Source: Micrasema longulum
Taxonomy: Eukaryota; Arthropoda; Insecta; Trichoptera; Brachycentridae
Length of the DNA: 64,000 nt
Direction: 5' to 3'
Assembly: GCA_022494885.1 (NCBI GenBank)
Contig: JAGVSM010003434.1
Coordinates: forward strand, 177,916 to 241,915
Part shown: positions 9,220 through 24,200 of the stretch, piece after piece
Position numbering within the stretch: the first letter of the stretch is position 1
Layout: every line of letters starts with the position of its first letter
Program-made: the position numbers and the translations under genes
The notes under the pieces: model-generated
What the model was told of the DNA's origin: nothing
The model's input: only the letters and a program-made list of their open reading frames with translations
The model's database searches: none

Positions 9220-12200
9220 CTACAAATAAAATAAATTGTTAGGTATTCAATGGTAGTAATATAATTCAAGTTTGACATCTTGAAAGAGATGGAGAATGTC
9301 TTCAAAAGGAGCGCAAGGAATTCTTGATAAAATCCCAAAGAGAAATATTGTTAGATACTTTAAGTTGGTATAGAAAATCATATTTACCCTCTTATGATGA
9401 TGCTTTTCCATGTGGTGTTCTTCCTGGTCGCCATTTTGATGTCCTGGAGAGTAAAAGTTTTTTATTAAAAAAAGGATATATAATCACATTTAGGGAGAAA
9501 ACTCACCTCACCCGCAGCTGTTTTAAAGTCCTGGGGAACTCTCTATCAGCCATACTATTTCAACTAATTTACTTTCTACATAGATTTTTTTGCCAAGTGA
9601 TTTTAGTCAAAATCTAGGGTAGAAAAGAGCGTGCTATAAATAAATTTACACGATTTCTCTACCCTAGTCTCCCCAATGCCTCCGTCACAACTTTATTGAA
9701 AAAAAAAACAATATTTTTCAATAAAACATTATAAATATTTTTTACAAAATTAACCAACATTACACATCATGACACACTGGAGAAAACACAAATCAAAATA
9801 TATACATATACAGTGGTGCCTCACACAACGAACTTAATTCGTTCCAGGAGCAAGTTCGTTATGCGAAAAGTTCGTTATGTGAAACGCGTTTTCCCATAAC
9901 AATACATGTTAAAAAAAAATAATTCGTTCTGTAGCATAAAATATGGTAAGATGACATAAAAAAAAGATAAATTTTTTGTTATTATTTTTATTTAGATACA
10001 TCTAAAAACATAATGAAAAAAAGACACATTTTTTAATTTTAAGAAATAATCGAATCTTGCACATCTTCATCCATTTTTTGCTTTTTGGCCGATGGTGCAG
10101 TGAAAAACCTGTCCAAAGTCGTTTGTTTCTCTCTTTTCTTCAACATCTGCCGGAAATAACGGACAAGAGTATCGGAGTACAGGTCGTTGATCCTGTTTGC
10201 TTCAGCGGAATCCGGATAGTGGGCATTGGTAAACTCCTGAACTGCTTTCCATTTGACCAGGATGTTCTTGATGTCAGCAGTTGGAATTGGTTGATTGTTT
10301 GATTGTTGCTCCTCGTTATCAGATGACGCTTCCCTTTGAGCATTGTCCTGTTGTTGGGCCAGAAGTGTTTTGAGCTCTTCAGTTGTCAGCTCTTCTTTGT
10401 GTTCCTCAATAAGCTCCTCTACATCCTCTTCAACGATTGCTGCGACACGTGCGTAAGTTAAGCGTACTGCTCAGTGACTAACGACTGCCTGCGCGGAAGG
10501 ATGCAATAAATCGGCAGTGATCGTGTGAAGTTGGCGACTTCGTTGTGTGAAGCGAAGTTCGTTGTGTGAAGCGAAGTTCGTTGTATGAATCGTGAAATGA
10601 ACGAAAAGGAAGTTCGTTGTGTGCAGCGTTCGCTGTGCGAGGCGTTCGTTATGCGAGGCACCACTGTACATACATATATACAGACACACATAAAAAAATA
10701 TAAAGCAAACATTACATATCGGAATATACTGGAGAAAATACAAATCAACATACATACATGCAGATATGAGCTTTTTAAAAATAATAATCTATTTTATATA
10801 ATAAATTTATATACACACATTAAAAAATTTAAAGTTCGTGTATATATATATATTTTTACACAAATACTTTAAGGTTAGCCCAATCAAAGGTTACTGAGAC
10901 ACGGAGAGGAGAGGTACATTTATATTCTATTAAGAGAATATATTATCACAGTGCGACTTAGAGCATTAGTTAATTGAAAGGAAAATTGCTGTCTGCCATA
11001 TTGAAAATAACAAATCGAGACATTAACAAACTGGGCCATGTAAGAAAGAGACAAAAAAAATAGGTCTGACGTAAAAAGTAATGAGAGGTAGGGTATAAAT
11101 GCAATAAGTTCATAGGAAAAAAAATGTAATAAAGATTAGTGGGAAAAATTATCTAATATTTAAACATACCTTTCTGTTCCTCTCTTCGCCGTTTCTGTTC
11201 TAATAAGGCTTCGTCTGTTCTGTCCTGTACACAAACAAAAAATAATATGATATTAACTTTCAATATTTAAAAAACATTTTTTTAATGATAGTCAGAAATT
11301 AAGAAGTTTAGTATTCAAATCTATTGCAACAGAGGGAAAATACATTTTAGAGGAGAATATGGAGGCCAGGCATTTATAGAGCTTATGACCAATCATTGGC
11401 TGGTTTAAGTGGCCACTTTACACACTGTGTAACATTCACCATTCTGCCCATGTTTGGATATCCACATTTCCTCAACTCTTCCACCTGTTGACTTTTGTGA
11501 AGTAAAAGAGCTGAAACCTTTATCACATGGGTGAGATTCATCCGGCTGAACCAAATCACCTACTAGGCAAAGCCTGAAAACAATTTTCCAATTTTTATAC
11601 TTCTTCTTTTACCAGGTAGTAATTCAACGATGTTTGATTATGTCCAAATGCTTGCAGAAACAAAACAAAACATTTTCCTTTATAAAAAAATTTCAATCTT
11701 ATGAAGCATATGACACCAAAGCAATTATACGCTAAAACAATACTGACTTACACATTCAAAAACTATTCTTACTCAAATGAAAGAAATAACCCCTACAATA
11801 CATCACATACAAATAATATAATCATTAGATCCTCAACACAACGACAACTTAAACAAATACCACTTTCGGACAAAGGGATTTTGAGTATTATTCAATTAAA
11901 ATCTATAACCTACTTCCACTATCTATTAAAACAATTAGTAACGAGAAATTGTTTAAAAAGGCTATAAGAAATGGATAGTGGAGCTAGGTAGAAGTAAAAT
12001 GGATCATCTCATTCGCCCAAACCAATATTGTATCAACTGCTCCACAGATGTATAGCTTATGTTATGTTTTTGTTCTTTTATTGTGCGTTTTGTAACATAA
12101 ATAATATAGATGTACATAAATTAATTATAAACATAAATACGTAGTGTTTAAAACTGCCTGAACTTTTTGTTAATTATCTCTGTTTATTAAGTCTTCTTTG

Positions 12201-15200
12201 TTTAATCTCAAATGTAAAATTATTTTTTAAAAGTATATTGTTAAGTGTCCTCGGCACGGGTAAACCCCAGTGAGGTTATATTATTTTTATTATTAATCAT
12301 AGTTTATAATGGAAAAAAAATTGAATAAATAAATAAATATATCCCCCCCTCTGCTCAGGCCATCCCCCCATGCGCACGGCCACTGGAGGAATAATGATAT
12401 TTTCAGCGCTACGATTTTTTTAAGTTTTGTAATTTTGAAATCACTCCACGTGCGACGTCACAAGTTCTCTTCGGTGAGTTCTGCTGACTTTATCATTGGT
12501 TAATTTAACTGGTGATGTGATTCAAAGGGCATAGTTTGTTTTAATTGAAAAAAAAAATTTTTCATACATTTTCAAGAAACTTCACCTTACAATTTAATGC
12601 TCTTATCTTTACCGAGAGTAAGAAATATTTCTTTTATATCCAATTTCCTGTAGCATTGACCTTCCTCATTTTAAAAAACTGCAAACATTGGGATTATTAA
12701 ATGGCAGGATATGTTGAGACCACCATGAGTGCTTCAAATATAAAATTTTGTTTAGATAGTAGAATTGGCTCTGCACTATGTAGCCATTTTACTGGAATAA
12801 AAAAAATGGCAAACCGGCCTGCCTTTACTGCTATCACCACTTACCCTTTTTCTGCCCATTTTCCTCTCTTTTCGCGCTTCCCTATCTTCCGCGGGCCTCG
12901 TCCCCCGGCTGCCCGCCCCGGCGGGTGGGGGTGCGCCCCCCCCTCCCGTGGCACTGCGAGTACGCCTCTCCGTAGTAGGAGACCCCTCTCGCATTCCCTG
13001 TAACCACACATGCCCACATGGTCCAATATGTTAGATTCATTACAAGAACACTCGTATCACAATAATTATATTGTTAGCAGAGAAGATCATTGTTGTATTT
13101 TTTTAGTTTATAAATCTTTGGCATTTAAGTAAAGAGGTACTATTAGCTGGGGAGTAATTTAAAGATTCTTGCTGATATAATTGTTTAGCATACAAGGTCA
13201 GGTGATTTCTAACAATAAGCTTAAAGTCATCTTTTTTTTTATACTTGCTTTTTCCACGTTGTTAAAGGCAATTTTCATAAAATTACATGTACTTTTTTAT
13301 AATAGGTGTTAACATAAGTTGCGTCTGTTTTTTTCAAACTTGAAAATGAGCACCAAAAGTAAAACAAAACGGTAAAGGTTATGCGCCGTTTGAAAGAAAA
13401 TTTTCTGCTCTATAAGATATTGTGTTTGCTTTTGTTTTATTTTATTTGATTACAAGCCCTTAAAATGGAATATTAAGTAGACAAGAGCGAGCATTTTTGA
13501 CACCTCTTTGTTTGTGTTCAATCGAGAGACTAAAGAAGAAAACAAATAAGGTGAATACATATTATTAATATTCAAAGCATTAACTTTGTGATCAAACATT
13601 CTACTAAATGTTACAAAACATAGCTATAAAAATAATGTTCCCTCGATCAATAATCAAACAACCTTTCAATATAATCTATACGATGTTCCGCTGTAAAGGT
13701 CACCCTATTAAGCTTACCCCCTCCCTCCATCCCCTCTACCTTTTTAAAACTATTTCTCAAACAACGTTGAATATTTTCATAATTTAATCAGTGCATGTGC
13801 TTATTAAAATGCGTGTCGTGTTGGTTTTATATTTTCGTGTAACAACTATGGTGAAGGTGTACAGTGGGTTTTGCATGTTGGTTTAATTGGTGTCCTGACG
13901 AAATAATTATTTTATTGTAATTTGTCCTCTTCATTTTGAAAAAAACACCCAAAATTAAGTCAAAGTTTCATAATGAAATTTTCTTGGCGGTTTTTGAGAA
14001 ATACGTTTTTTTTTAATACTGACTCTGATAATTCTCCTTCATTATTTTACAACAAAATGGTAAATAATGTTTTCTCCTTTATTCCCCCGATTGAACGCGA
14101 ACAGGGGTCGAAAATTATTCTCTCAATTCACATTCGTCTACTTGACATTCCATTTTGAAGGCTTGTAATCAAATAAAATAACATATGTAACTATTAAATA
14201 ATCTACCCACTAATGTTAGAGACTTATTGACCCTTCTTTATTGACATTTAAGTCAAGATTGAAATGTCACTATCTAAATTGTTCCTTTATCCTTCTTCTT
14301 TCCTTCCTATCCCCTCTCCTCTTCATAGTATAGTGTTAATTTTTTATATTCATAGTATAGTGTTATTTTTTATATATTTTTATTTTCTTAATCTTTGTTT
14401 TTAATTATTGTATAAAGTTGTAAGATTCAATATGTCCATGTACTTGTAATTTTCTCAAACTGAACGGTATGGGTAGGTAGGAAGAAATCGCCTTAAGGCA
14501 ACATGCCCGCCCTTATATGTATATAAATTGTTGAATAAATAAATTAATTAAACTCAAACAACTATATTTTATTTTATGTAACTCAATTATAACTTATGGC
14601 ATAATGGGATGGGGAGGCACTGATAAATCAATATTAAAACCTCTCGAATCTGCTCAAAAATCAATTAAAATAATTTTTAAAAAGCCCTTCAGGTACCCCA
14701 GCGTCAAATTATTTAAGGAATTTAAGATCTTAGATATAAGGCAATTATATATTTTTAGAATAATAATGTTTGTAAAAGCAAATCGTTCTGCCAAATCCCA
14801 AAAGGAACACTCCCACACTACCAGAAGTCAAACTAAAGGACGGGTCATGGGATCTACCACAAACTTTGAATTCGAGCAAAGAAATTTTTCGGGTTTCTGG
14901 GCCCCAAAATATTCCATATGTTACCCGAACATTGCAAAACCATGAACCGGATTCAATTAAATAAATTTGTAAAAAATTGGTTACTGGGTTTAGGTAGAGA
15001 AAAATCGGAAAATATAAATGGTATAAATTGATATTGTATAACTGTATAATAAATTAACTAGTGGGTAGTAATGTTATTGTTCATTTTGCATAAAAATGTC
15101 TGCCTTAAAAAAGGTTGTATCTAGTAAGGCAGACTAGACATGATTCAGAGAAATCTATTACCTAAGTGTGTATGTAGTAGATAAAGATATTGTTATTTTT

Positions 15201-18200
15201 ACCAATAAACTATGATTATTATTATTATAACATAAAAGCAAACACAATGTATCGTAGAGAAGAAAATTTTCTTTCGAATGATGTATTACTACTTTTGGTA
15301 GTCATTTTTAAATTTGAAAAAAATCAGACAACTTATGTTCACAACCAATACGTTCGAACTGTTATTATTATATTGAAATGAATAAATGTTTCCTTACTTG
15401 TATCTCTTCACCTGACCTTCCGCAGACCTTACAGAGTGGAACTGCATATTCATTTTCTCAATTGGACGTAGTTACGTGTAACTCTTGGAGCTTGGACGTT
15501 TTCAGCACATCAAGATATCGTAGTATGCAATCGAAACCGCCATTACTCATTTTTAGCATTTGAGGGTTGGACGCTTTCTGCATAACTACGTCCAATTTGA
15601 GTGACGTGTACCGCTTTACTTAAATGCCACATGCCAATTATAGTAAACTTTTGATTTACTGTGACATTGTAAATAAACATGGCTAAAACTATTCTGGGTT
15701 ATAATAAATTCCCAGTTAAGTTGCTAGCCGGTAAATCGAGTCCACTATATTATAGTAATTAGTATTTTTGGAATCACCAAATGCAATTAATTTTGTTATT
15801 TGTTTTCACATTATTTGTCTTGTGTTGTTTGTGAGCTAGGCAGTAGTTGTGTTACCTTAATTTCAATAGTGTATTTGACTCGACTCATTCTTGTTAGGGA
15901 TACATAATGGACAAGGAGCGAAATCTTCTCCAGATAATGTCCTTATTAAATAAGTTCCAGAAAAATTACATATGAAGACTACAGGAAAAGAAAGGTGTAA
16001 GTCACTTTTTGTCTAAATAGGGTCTTACGCGGTTTATTTTTATTATTTTTGTTTTTAAATTAGCAAAAAATTACAATGGTAATGGTATTAACGAAAACGA
16101 GACGAGAAAGAGTTTTGGCACCAAACCTGTACGCAATGTTTATTAGAAGCGCAGTCGGCGGGCATAACGCGTGACGTCAAAATAACGTGATGGTAACTGC
16201 GTCCATTTTGTGTGTGCTTATTTTTAAACCCGAAAATTAAAAATGAAAACTTGTTTTGAATACATTGATAGCTATATCATTAGGGTTGTAAAAATCCACA
16301 CTAAATACACATTACATTTTTACCATTAATCCTGACTTGTGAAAATACCATATTGACATATTAATGCAGTTTTATTATCAATATTTGAAACTATTACATG
16401 GAAAAACAAACAGCAGAAGTAAAAAGATGCAAGTCAGCTTAAAATATACAAAATATTTTTTAATGCAAAGTTATTTAAAGAGTCAGATTATCCCTGTTTG
16501 ATATAATTGAGGCTAATTGAGGAGTGAGGACAACTTTTTTATCACCGTTACAAGAAAAAATGTCCTTTTCCAAGCCGACCCATTCGTAATTTACGAATTG
16601 AAAAAGAAAACCCTAAATAGGCGGCCTCCGTGGTGTAGTGGTCAAGACGCTTGACTCACGCACGGAAGGTTCTGGGTTCGATTCCCGGTGAGAACACAAA
16701 AATTTAAATGTGATTTTTCTCAAGCCTGGTGGTTCTGTAATGTTTTTGCACCACTGTAATTAGGCCTCTTGGCCTGTTGTGGTGCAAAAAAAAAAGAAAA
16801 AAATATCTCATAGAAGCCATTATAATAGATTCTGGGGAACAACAGTTGTGAAAAAAGACATAATACTGAAGATTTAAACGTTGGTACTGGTGACTTGCTT
16901 AACCAAATATATAAAGATATTTTAACATTAACAAATTACGACAAAGATGGAGAACATTTTTAAGAAGGGAATATGGAAGTCTAGGCATTTACAGGGCTTA
17001 TGATCTGTCGTTGGCTGGTTTAAGGGGGCACTTTACACACTGTGTAACATTCACCATTTTGCCTATGTTATTTTAACAGTCGCAAAAGAAAAATATAGAG
17101 ACCTTTTGGATTTATCGAAGTTTTTCAGCCCCAAAGCAGCCATTTACATATTTTAAGAATCAAAAATATAATACGTAACTGATGACATACATAATTTTTT
17201 TCATGTATTTGCTGACATACACCCTTTTATCCCTGAATAATTCAACTAAGGTTGTTTTGCTTTTATTTTAGGTTTACATACATAAATATTTATACATTTT
17301 GGTATGAATATATCTAAAAAACGCGTATTTGTTTATTTTGTCTAAATTGCTTAAGTAAAAAGTTGTGAGGTAGTAAACTTTAAAAATTAGTTATCTCAAA
17401 ATCTATATTTCATGACATACATCCTTTTCCCCTGTGGTCTTCATATGTGTTAGGAGTTCTCTGTGTATTGTCATGGTGTCTTCCTGTTCTTCTGTCATTG
17501 AACTTTATATCCCAGACTATGTTTAATAGAATGTGCAAAATATCCCAGACAATTTTCTAAGAAACAATGCTATTTTTATTTAGATAGAAAATTCCAGCAG
17601 CAATGCCAGCATTTGTAACAACATGTGGGTGTCAAAAATGGATACAGACCAAAATATTTAACAATGAATAATTCACTATAACCGTACATCATTCAATAAA
17701 ATATAATAACATGAGAACATTACGCAGAAAAACATATTTGTACAAATTTAGTTACTATGATTGGGTATATGAAATAATTTACCTTCAGCTAGGAAGCTAT
17801 TAGTTTTAAGATTGAAGATGTAACAAAGTTTGATTAGGGTTATGTCACTATCAGATCATTTGATTATGTTATTTACTGGGAATTTAGTTTTTAAAACACC
17901 GATTAGAAAGCAAAACAAAAAAGCATTTGTGCTAGGGGCAAAAAAAGTGTGCTAAACTGATTTATCACTCTCATTAATACATTAAAAACCATTCTATTAA
18001 GCACATTACTAAATATTTCCTTTCAAAATCAGATTCGGATGATCAGATTTAGATTATATGCAATCTGATATTTTATAAGCCTAAATTTATTGGGTATATA
18101 TTTCTGTACATACAGTAAAACCTTCTTTTTACGTTCCTTAATTTTCCGTTTTTCCGTTTTCTATGCCGAAATGTTAAGGTCCAGTTTTTCATTAAAATAT

Positions 18201-21200
18201 TCCCCCCAATTAACATTTTTCGCAACTCTGGTTTTCATTGATAATTTTTTGAAACTCATTTGATCTGTCAAAAGACGCTGAGCTGTGCGCCGCCGCATTC
18301 GCCCAAAATGAAAAATAAAATCAAGGTAAATTAAATGGGTAAATCATTGTCTCAAACTAAATTCAAAGTAGGTGCAGTGTAATCGACCTTTTTGTTTAAG
18401 TGACTAATTTTGACATTTTACTAAATTGTGACAAGCAATTAACGCATGTTTAGGAAGACTAAAGTACTTACATAAAAAAATTACTATTATGCAGAAAGTT
18501 TAAAAAGGTGGCAATAGAAATATTATTTGAAGATATAAACTTGTGAAAAGAAGATGGTTTAAACAGTTGTCATAAAAATGTGAAACAGATTTGCCGCGAT
18601 GTAAATGACAGTTGAAATTACGTGGTGCCATAGAACAAAAAGTGATACCATATAAATAAACTTTCCAAAATTTAGGTAAAAAATTCTCGCATGCATTTTA
18701 TGCAAATTCAAATTTTTATTTTCGTGATTTTAAATTTAAGTACACACATAAAATTATCTAAACATGTTTTTATTAAATTCATTTAAAAAAACGCATTATA
18801 TTTATTTAAAAAATATAAGATATTTTTAATAAATAGGTAAAAATATTCATAGTCCTTAATTATGTCCATTTTTACAATTTGATATATTAATTTTATTTTT
18901 ATGTAATTCCATTTTTTCCATACATTTTTAATTTTATCACTTGAGTGTTTTCCTGTTCTTTACTTTTTTGGTTACTCACTTGAAAAACGTAAAAAGTGGG
19001 GTTTTACTCTAGAGTAATAACCTGGTAGAGTCGCCCATATGGAGAAAAACTATTCTATGATTATTGACCACAAAGAGAGCTACATTGATACAACGGGCCG
19101 TAGGTACTTGGGTTAAAAATTTCAAGCTCTAACCGAAACTGTCCGTTACACGTTTGTTGTTAAACTAAAAACCAAACCAAAAATTTTGAACACTTTTGTT
19201 CTATGCTATAGAGCTTAAGGGCTTCTCTAGAGAATTATTACTCGGATGTTTTACTGTATTTAAAAAATATAACTTAAGAAAAATTACACTAATTATTGGG
19301 AATAACTAGAAAAGGCTGTTGAAATAACAGGTATTGGAGAAAAATCAATATCGTATCCAATGGGTAATTTAAAAATAATCTAGATCTTTTGTTATTTCCG
19401 AGAAGCTTCTGGCTTTGTTTACCACTATTTTCTCGGAACTCTGAAGAAATAAATAAGACCATAGATTAAATTTGTGAAAAATAAATATGTATGTACATTA
19501 ATTGACAAGTTTAAGGCTTGCTTGATAATTTTAACTTGCACTAATTTTTCTGTGTAAAATGTAACTGGGTAGGTTAATCAACTAATGAATATTTAGTGGG
19601 AGATGAGTTAATATCCTTTAGGAAAATAATACAGAAACTATACTAATGGTAAATTAAATTAATAACCTTCCTTAGAAATGGAAAATATAAATATAAGGAC
19701 GTTGATATACTCACGTGCAACGACAAATATATCATGGGCAGTATGGAAGAAGATTGGGCTGAACTAACAATCAATATTTTCTCTCACAGAACTGCTCGAT
19801 ATCCACTTGTGTTTTAGCACTTTTGTATGTATTTTTATTATTATAATCAAATACGTATTGTCTTTGGTTTCTTCTTTTAGCTTATTCTTGTATCACTCGT
19901 TTTATATTTAGAACTTGAAGTAGTTAAGCATTTAGTTTTGATTTAGTACTGGTTCATTTTTAAGTGAAAATGGTTAAATATTAAAATTGTATTTTAATTA
20001 TTTTTACTTTGGATTTTTTTTTGTTTTAATTAGTTTTAAATGATTTATTTTCAAATTATGATTTTTATGAACTTTTCTAAAGAATCTTCAGTATCTTGGT
20101 GGCTCCGCAACTTACATCCAGGAAGTAATTGGATCAGCAATTTGTACAAGTCTCTTTTAGATTTGGCAATTTGCACCTAATATTGTTCCTTCTTCATTCT
20201 TATTAGCTTTGTTTTAGGCAAATATTCTTCTTGGAACTTCTGCTGGGTGTATTTCTCATATTCCATTTCTTGCAGATTATGTGCTTCATTTTTATTGTAA
20301 ATATATTTTCCTATTCACCATGTTCAAATTTCTTGTGCAAGAATCTTCTTCGTCAGTAACAGTTGTTCTTCATCTTCTAATTTCTGGTCATCACGAGTCT
20401 TCTGAGAGAATAATAAAATATAATTTGATTCAACCAACTTGTATTGATATAATTTTTTCGACATCTAGAGTTAGTCAACATCTTCTAGTTTTCTGCTTTA
20501 CTAAGGGGATGATGAATTATTTCCAATTGCAATGATCAGCACCATATCTTGTATAACTTCCAGCCATTTTCCGCAAGATGTAATATTTAGCTAGGATCAG
20601 ATAATGGACTATTACTTTTCTTTTATGAAGATGATAGAATATTCAGTGGTAGCAGTTTTAAAAAGGGTATCCGAAGATAAACATTGATGCATACTGATAT
20701 TGTGTAAAATGAATACTTTTGCTTATAAACACCAATTCATTCCATATAATTTTCTATGGGTATTTAAGTAATCTCTTCAGTAAAATTTCATAGTGATTAA
20801 TATCCGGCTTCAACAGTTCTTTTTATAAATGATGTTAGTTGATTTTGACATGGACTTAAGACTTAACTCTTCTTTATAAATGCATTTCATACATTTTCCT
20901 GGGGATTTTGTATATTGCTTTAAACTGTTTTTTATCTTTCCTTACTACGTTGTAGTTTTGTCAGAATATTATTATTAATGTTCAATCATCCTTGTAAGTA
21001 GAGTTGATAACATCATTTACACATTAAAAGTTTTCCATCACGTGGAGATCTCCGCAACAGAAACATATAGAAGATTATTTGTTTATAACTAAAAAAATCA
21101 CTCAACTCCATTTTTATCCATTTCGGAGCGAAGCTTATCTTTATGCGACATTAAAGATAAAATCATGTTTTCACTGTTTCAGTTTCCAATTCAGATCTTG

Positions 21201-24200
21201 AAGTATTTACGATCGGTAATTATCGAACGTTTAATTTTTCCAGCAGTTCATAGAACTCCCTTTCTTTGATTTAAATCTCAGTAATCTTTGTTTCCTTGAT
21301 TCCTAAAATGTACGATTATCAATCAATATTAGTTAGAGGGTAAAGAGATCAATTCGAAGTGCGAGTTGTCATCCTCGATGTTCCTGTCGGTCTGGACCGC
21401 TGCTCGAGTCGGAATAGTAAAGTAACACTTGATTTTAGTTTATTAACTGGTTACACGGCGCAGCCTGCAGATTGGGAAGTGGTCCGGTCAGCCCAATCTC
21501 CGTACCAAGTGCCTGAAGAGGTCGCCAGTGCGGCCTATACTAACCTTCATTGACGAACCCTCATCCAATTTACGACGCTTCATTTCTGAAATAAACAAAA
21601 ATGTAGTTACACGTTGTTAAACATAACTAGCTAACAGGATTTTTTTACAAAAAAGTGACGAAGAATAAAAAAAGTAGACTTGGTAATTTAGGGTCGAATC
21701 ACTACTCGGTTCATGTTCATAGATTTACCTTTCTCCAACGGCCCGCCTTTCGTGAGCCAATGTACAATGTTTAGGTTTAAGCTGGTAATTACGATGTTTA
21801 TTTGCATGAAATAATAGTAAGTAATAATCCGCCAAGGTTTATAATTCAATTTCAAATTAAAAAAAAAAAATATTCATTTGAAAAATTATTTTATTTTGCT
21901 GTCATTTTTCGTATCGACATTAAATATTTCCCAAATAGAATCACTCGATAGTGTAGTTGGCTTTATGTGAAAGGGCTGTACATAAAATCGTTATTCATGT
22001 AAAAAAAAAGTATATTTTTAAAAATTTGCGACATAATGCCTTCATCCACTCATGTTTTCAATTAAATGTGAATATGCATTTATAGAAACAATTAAAATTC
22101 CAAAATAAAACATTTTGGATTTATGGGCCCGCAGTAGTGTTGTCGGAGCCCCGAAATTCACTCCCTGATCTTTAATCCTTAAATTGTCTTTGTCCGCATC
22201 CTCCTCTCCGTTGCTCTCTATCCCTGAACATATATAAGTTTTATAGTGAGAAGATCTTTTAATATAATTATGTATCCCCGTACTGCGGGCCAACTGTTTG
22301 TGACACCTGATTTTTATAATCCGAATCATTTCTATTAAACTTATATGTTATTCTTATTTATATATTATGTAGGTGCATATAATATGCATTTGTGTGTTCG
22401 TTTTGAATCAACGTTCGCGTATTGTCAATCCTTATTTTATTGTTGTCATTATTTCGTATTTACTGCATTTTGTGATTACCTACTGTATTGTATAGGACTC
22501 GTCCCACATTATTCATTCGATGTGTATCAGTTAAATTTAAAAAATAAAATGCTTTTTTTTTCTTCAGAATACGGTTTTGAAATTTAACATACTTAAAAAA
22601 AAAAAAAAAAAACAATTTATATCATTTCGTCATTTGAATTTTAACAAAAAGGTTTCTAACTTTTTACTAAGCTCTTTATTGTACCATTTTTAATACAATT
22701 TACAAGTTTTAAGCAAATATATTATTTTCATACTTACGCACCCATACAAACGCACCCTCTCCCTCTTTCATTCCCACACGCACATGTATCCTCTCCCTCA
22801 TTCATTCACGCATACACACATTCACATACACATGAATACAAACGTCACACAAATACAATTACTAAACTTCTTTTCTTATATATTATGTGTCATTATATTT
22901 ACAGTGGATTTTTTAATTGGCTTTAGTATTGTTTAAGATTTTTCTAATTATTTTGTTTATGTAATAGCTGTAAAAATCCCAAATAAAATGAAATAAAATA
23001 AAATAAATATCCATTTTCAATTAGAGCTACAACAAAGTTAGAAACAAAAAGTGGTCGGTACCTCTTTCTTGCGAGTCTAGAGAGTGAGCTGCGCGGTGAG
23101 AGCCGTTACTGTTGGTGCTAGACAGGGACGATATCTCCTCCCCCGCTCCCACCCCCCCACCGCCGCGGTCACCCCCGGCGCCCGGCGGGCTCACTGCTTC
23201 CAGGTACCGCGAGTCCTCCTGAAGAAGGCCAATACATATTGAAATAAGCGGCGATAACTTGTAATATTTTTATCAGATTTTTATTTGTTTTCTGTTGATT
23301 ATATTGATGATCTGATTTCATTTGTAACCTAAGATATTGTATTTAAAAGATTCACTATCATCTTTCTGTAATAAAAAAAAAATAATTGCACTTCATGCAT
23401 TCTTCATTTCCTCTGAATTTTAAAATGTCATTATGCGGCCTCTGTGGTGTAGTGGTCAAGACGCTTGACTCACACACGGAAGGTTTCGGGTTTGATTCTT
23501 GGTGAGAACACAAAAATTTAATGTGATTTTTTCTCAAGCCTCAGTGTTCTATGATGTAATTCACCACTGCAATTGGACCTCCTTGCCTGTTGTGGTGCAA
23601 AAAATAATAATAATAATAAGTTGAGAATAGAATATATAATAAATAGAATACAATTCGTAGAAGTCAAAAGGGACAGGAGCTAGTGACAGACCGAAGTTTC
23701 GGTTTTAGCCAATAAAAAAAAATTCGGTAGCGGTTTCAGTTTCAGCCAAAACTTGGACTCAGTTTAAACCTGCCATCGGGATGTGTCGCATTACTTTCAG
23801 CTGTACTCGGGGTGTAATTGGAGGTATTAAGTTGTTGTTCATTCAAATAATTATAGTCCTTAAAATTTAGCTTGATTAAAATGACAGCTGCCAAACTAAT
23901 GTCAATAGTGATGGGAAATTACTGATCACTGATCATGTACCGATCAAATCGATTTTATCAGTTTTTTCATGCAAACATGAAACTCTATTTCCGAAAATTG
24001 TTGTAAAAACGCAAAAACAAGCGTATTATAGTGTGTTTAAGACATTTACCTTGTTTTATTATTATTTATTACATGTAAATATCTTGTTTTTTTAATAAGA
24101 TATTTACCCTTATTTCATGAACGACGATCAATTTACATTTATCAATTTGTCCCATCTCTACTGTTTTTGCAAAATGATTAATCTTGTAAGAATGTCATTA

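Noticed and set aside
15440..15605. Inverted motif AATTGGACGTAGTTACG facing its complement
   Set aside because: Arms of about 16 bases with a 110-base spacer in low-complexity DNA; probably a decayed MITE but not supported by a second copy.
21359..21553. Plus-strand open frame of 64 codons over THOC2 exon 23
   Set aside because: It is the antisense shadow of the exon and a GC-rich intron edge; no recognisable protein.
22155..22230. Possible extra THOC2 exon (acceptor TATGTTCAG, then [20 protein letters not shown])
   Set aside because: The entry phase fits exon 22, but I find no donor that returns to the phase needed by exon 23, and the frame continues as hydrophobic intron sequence.
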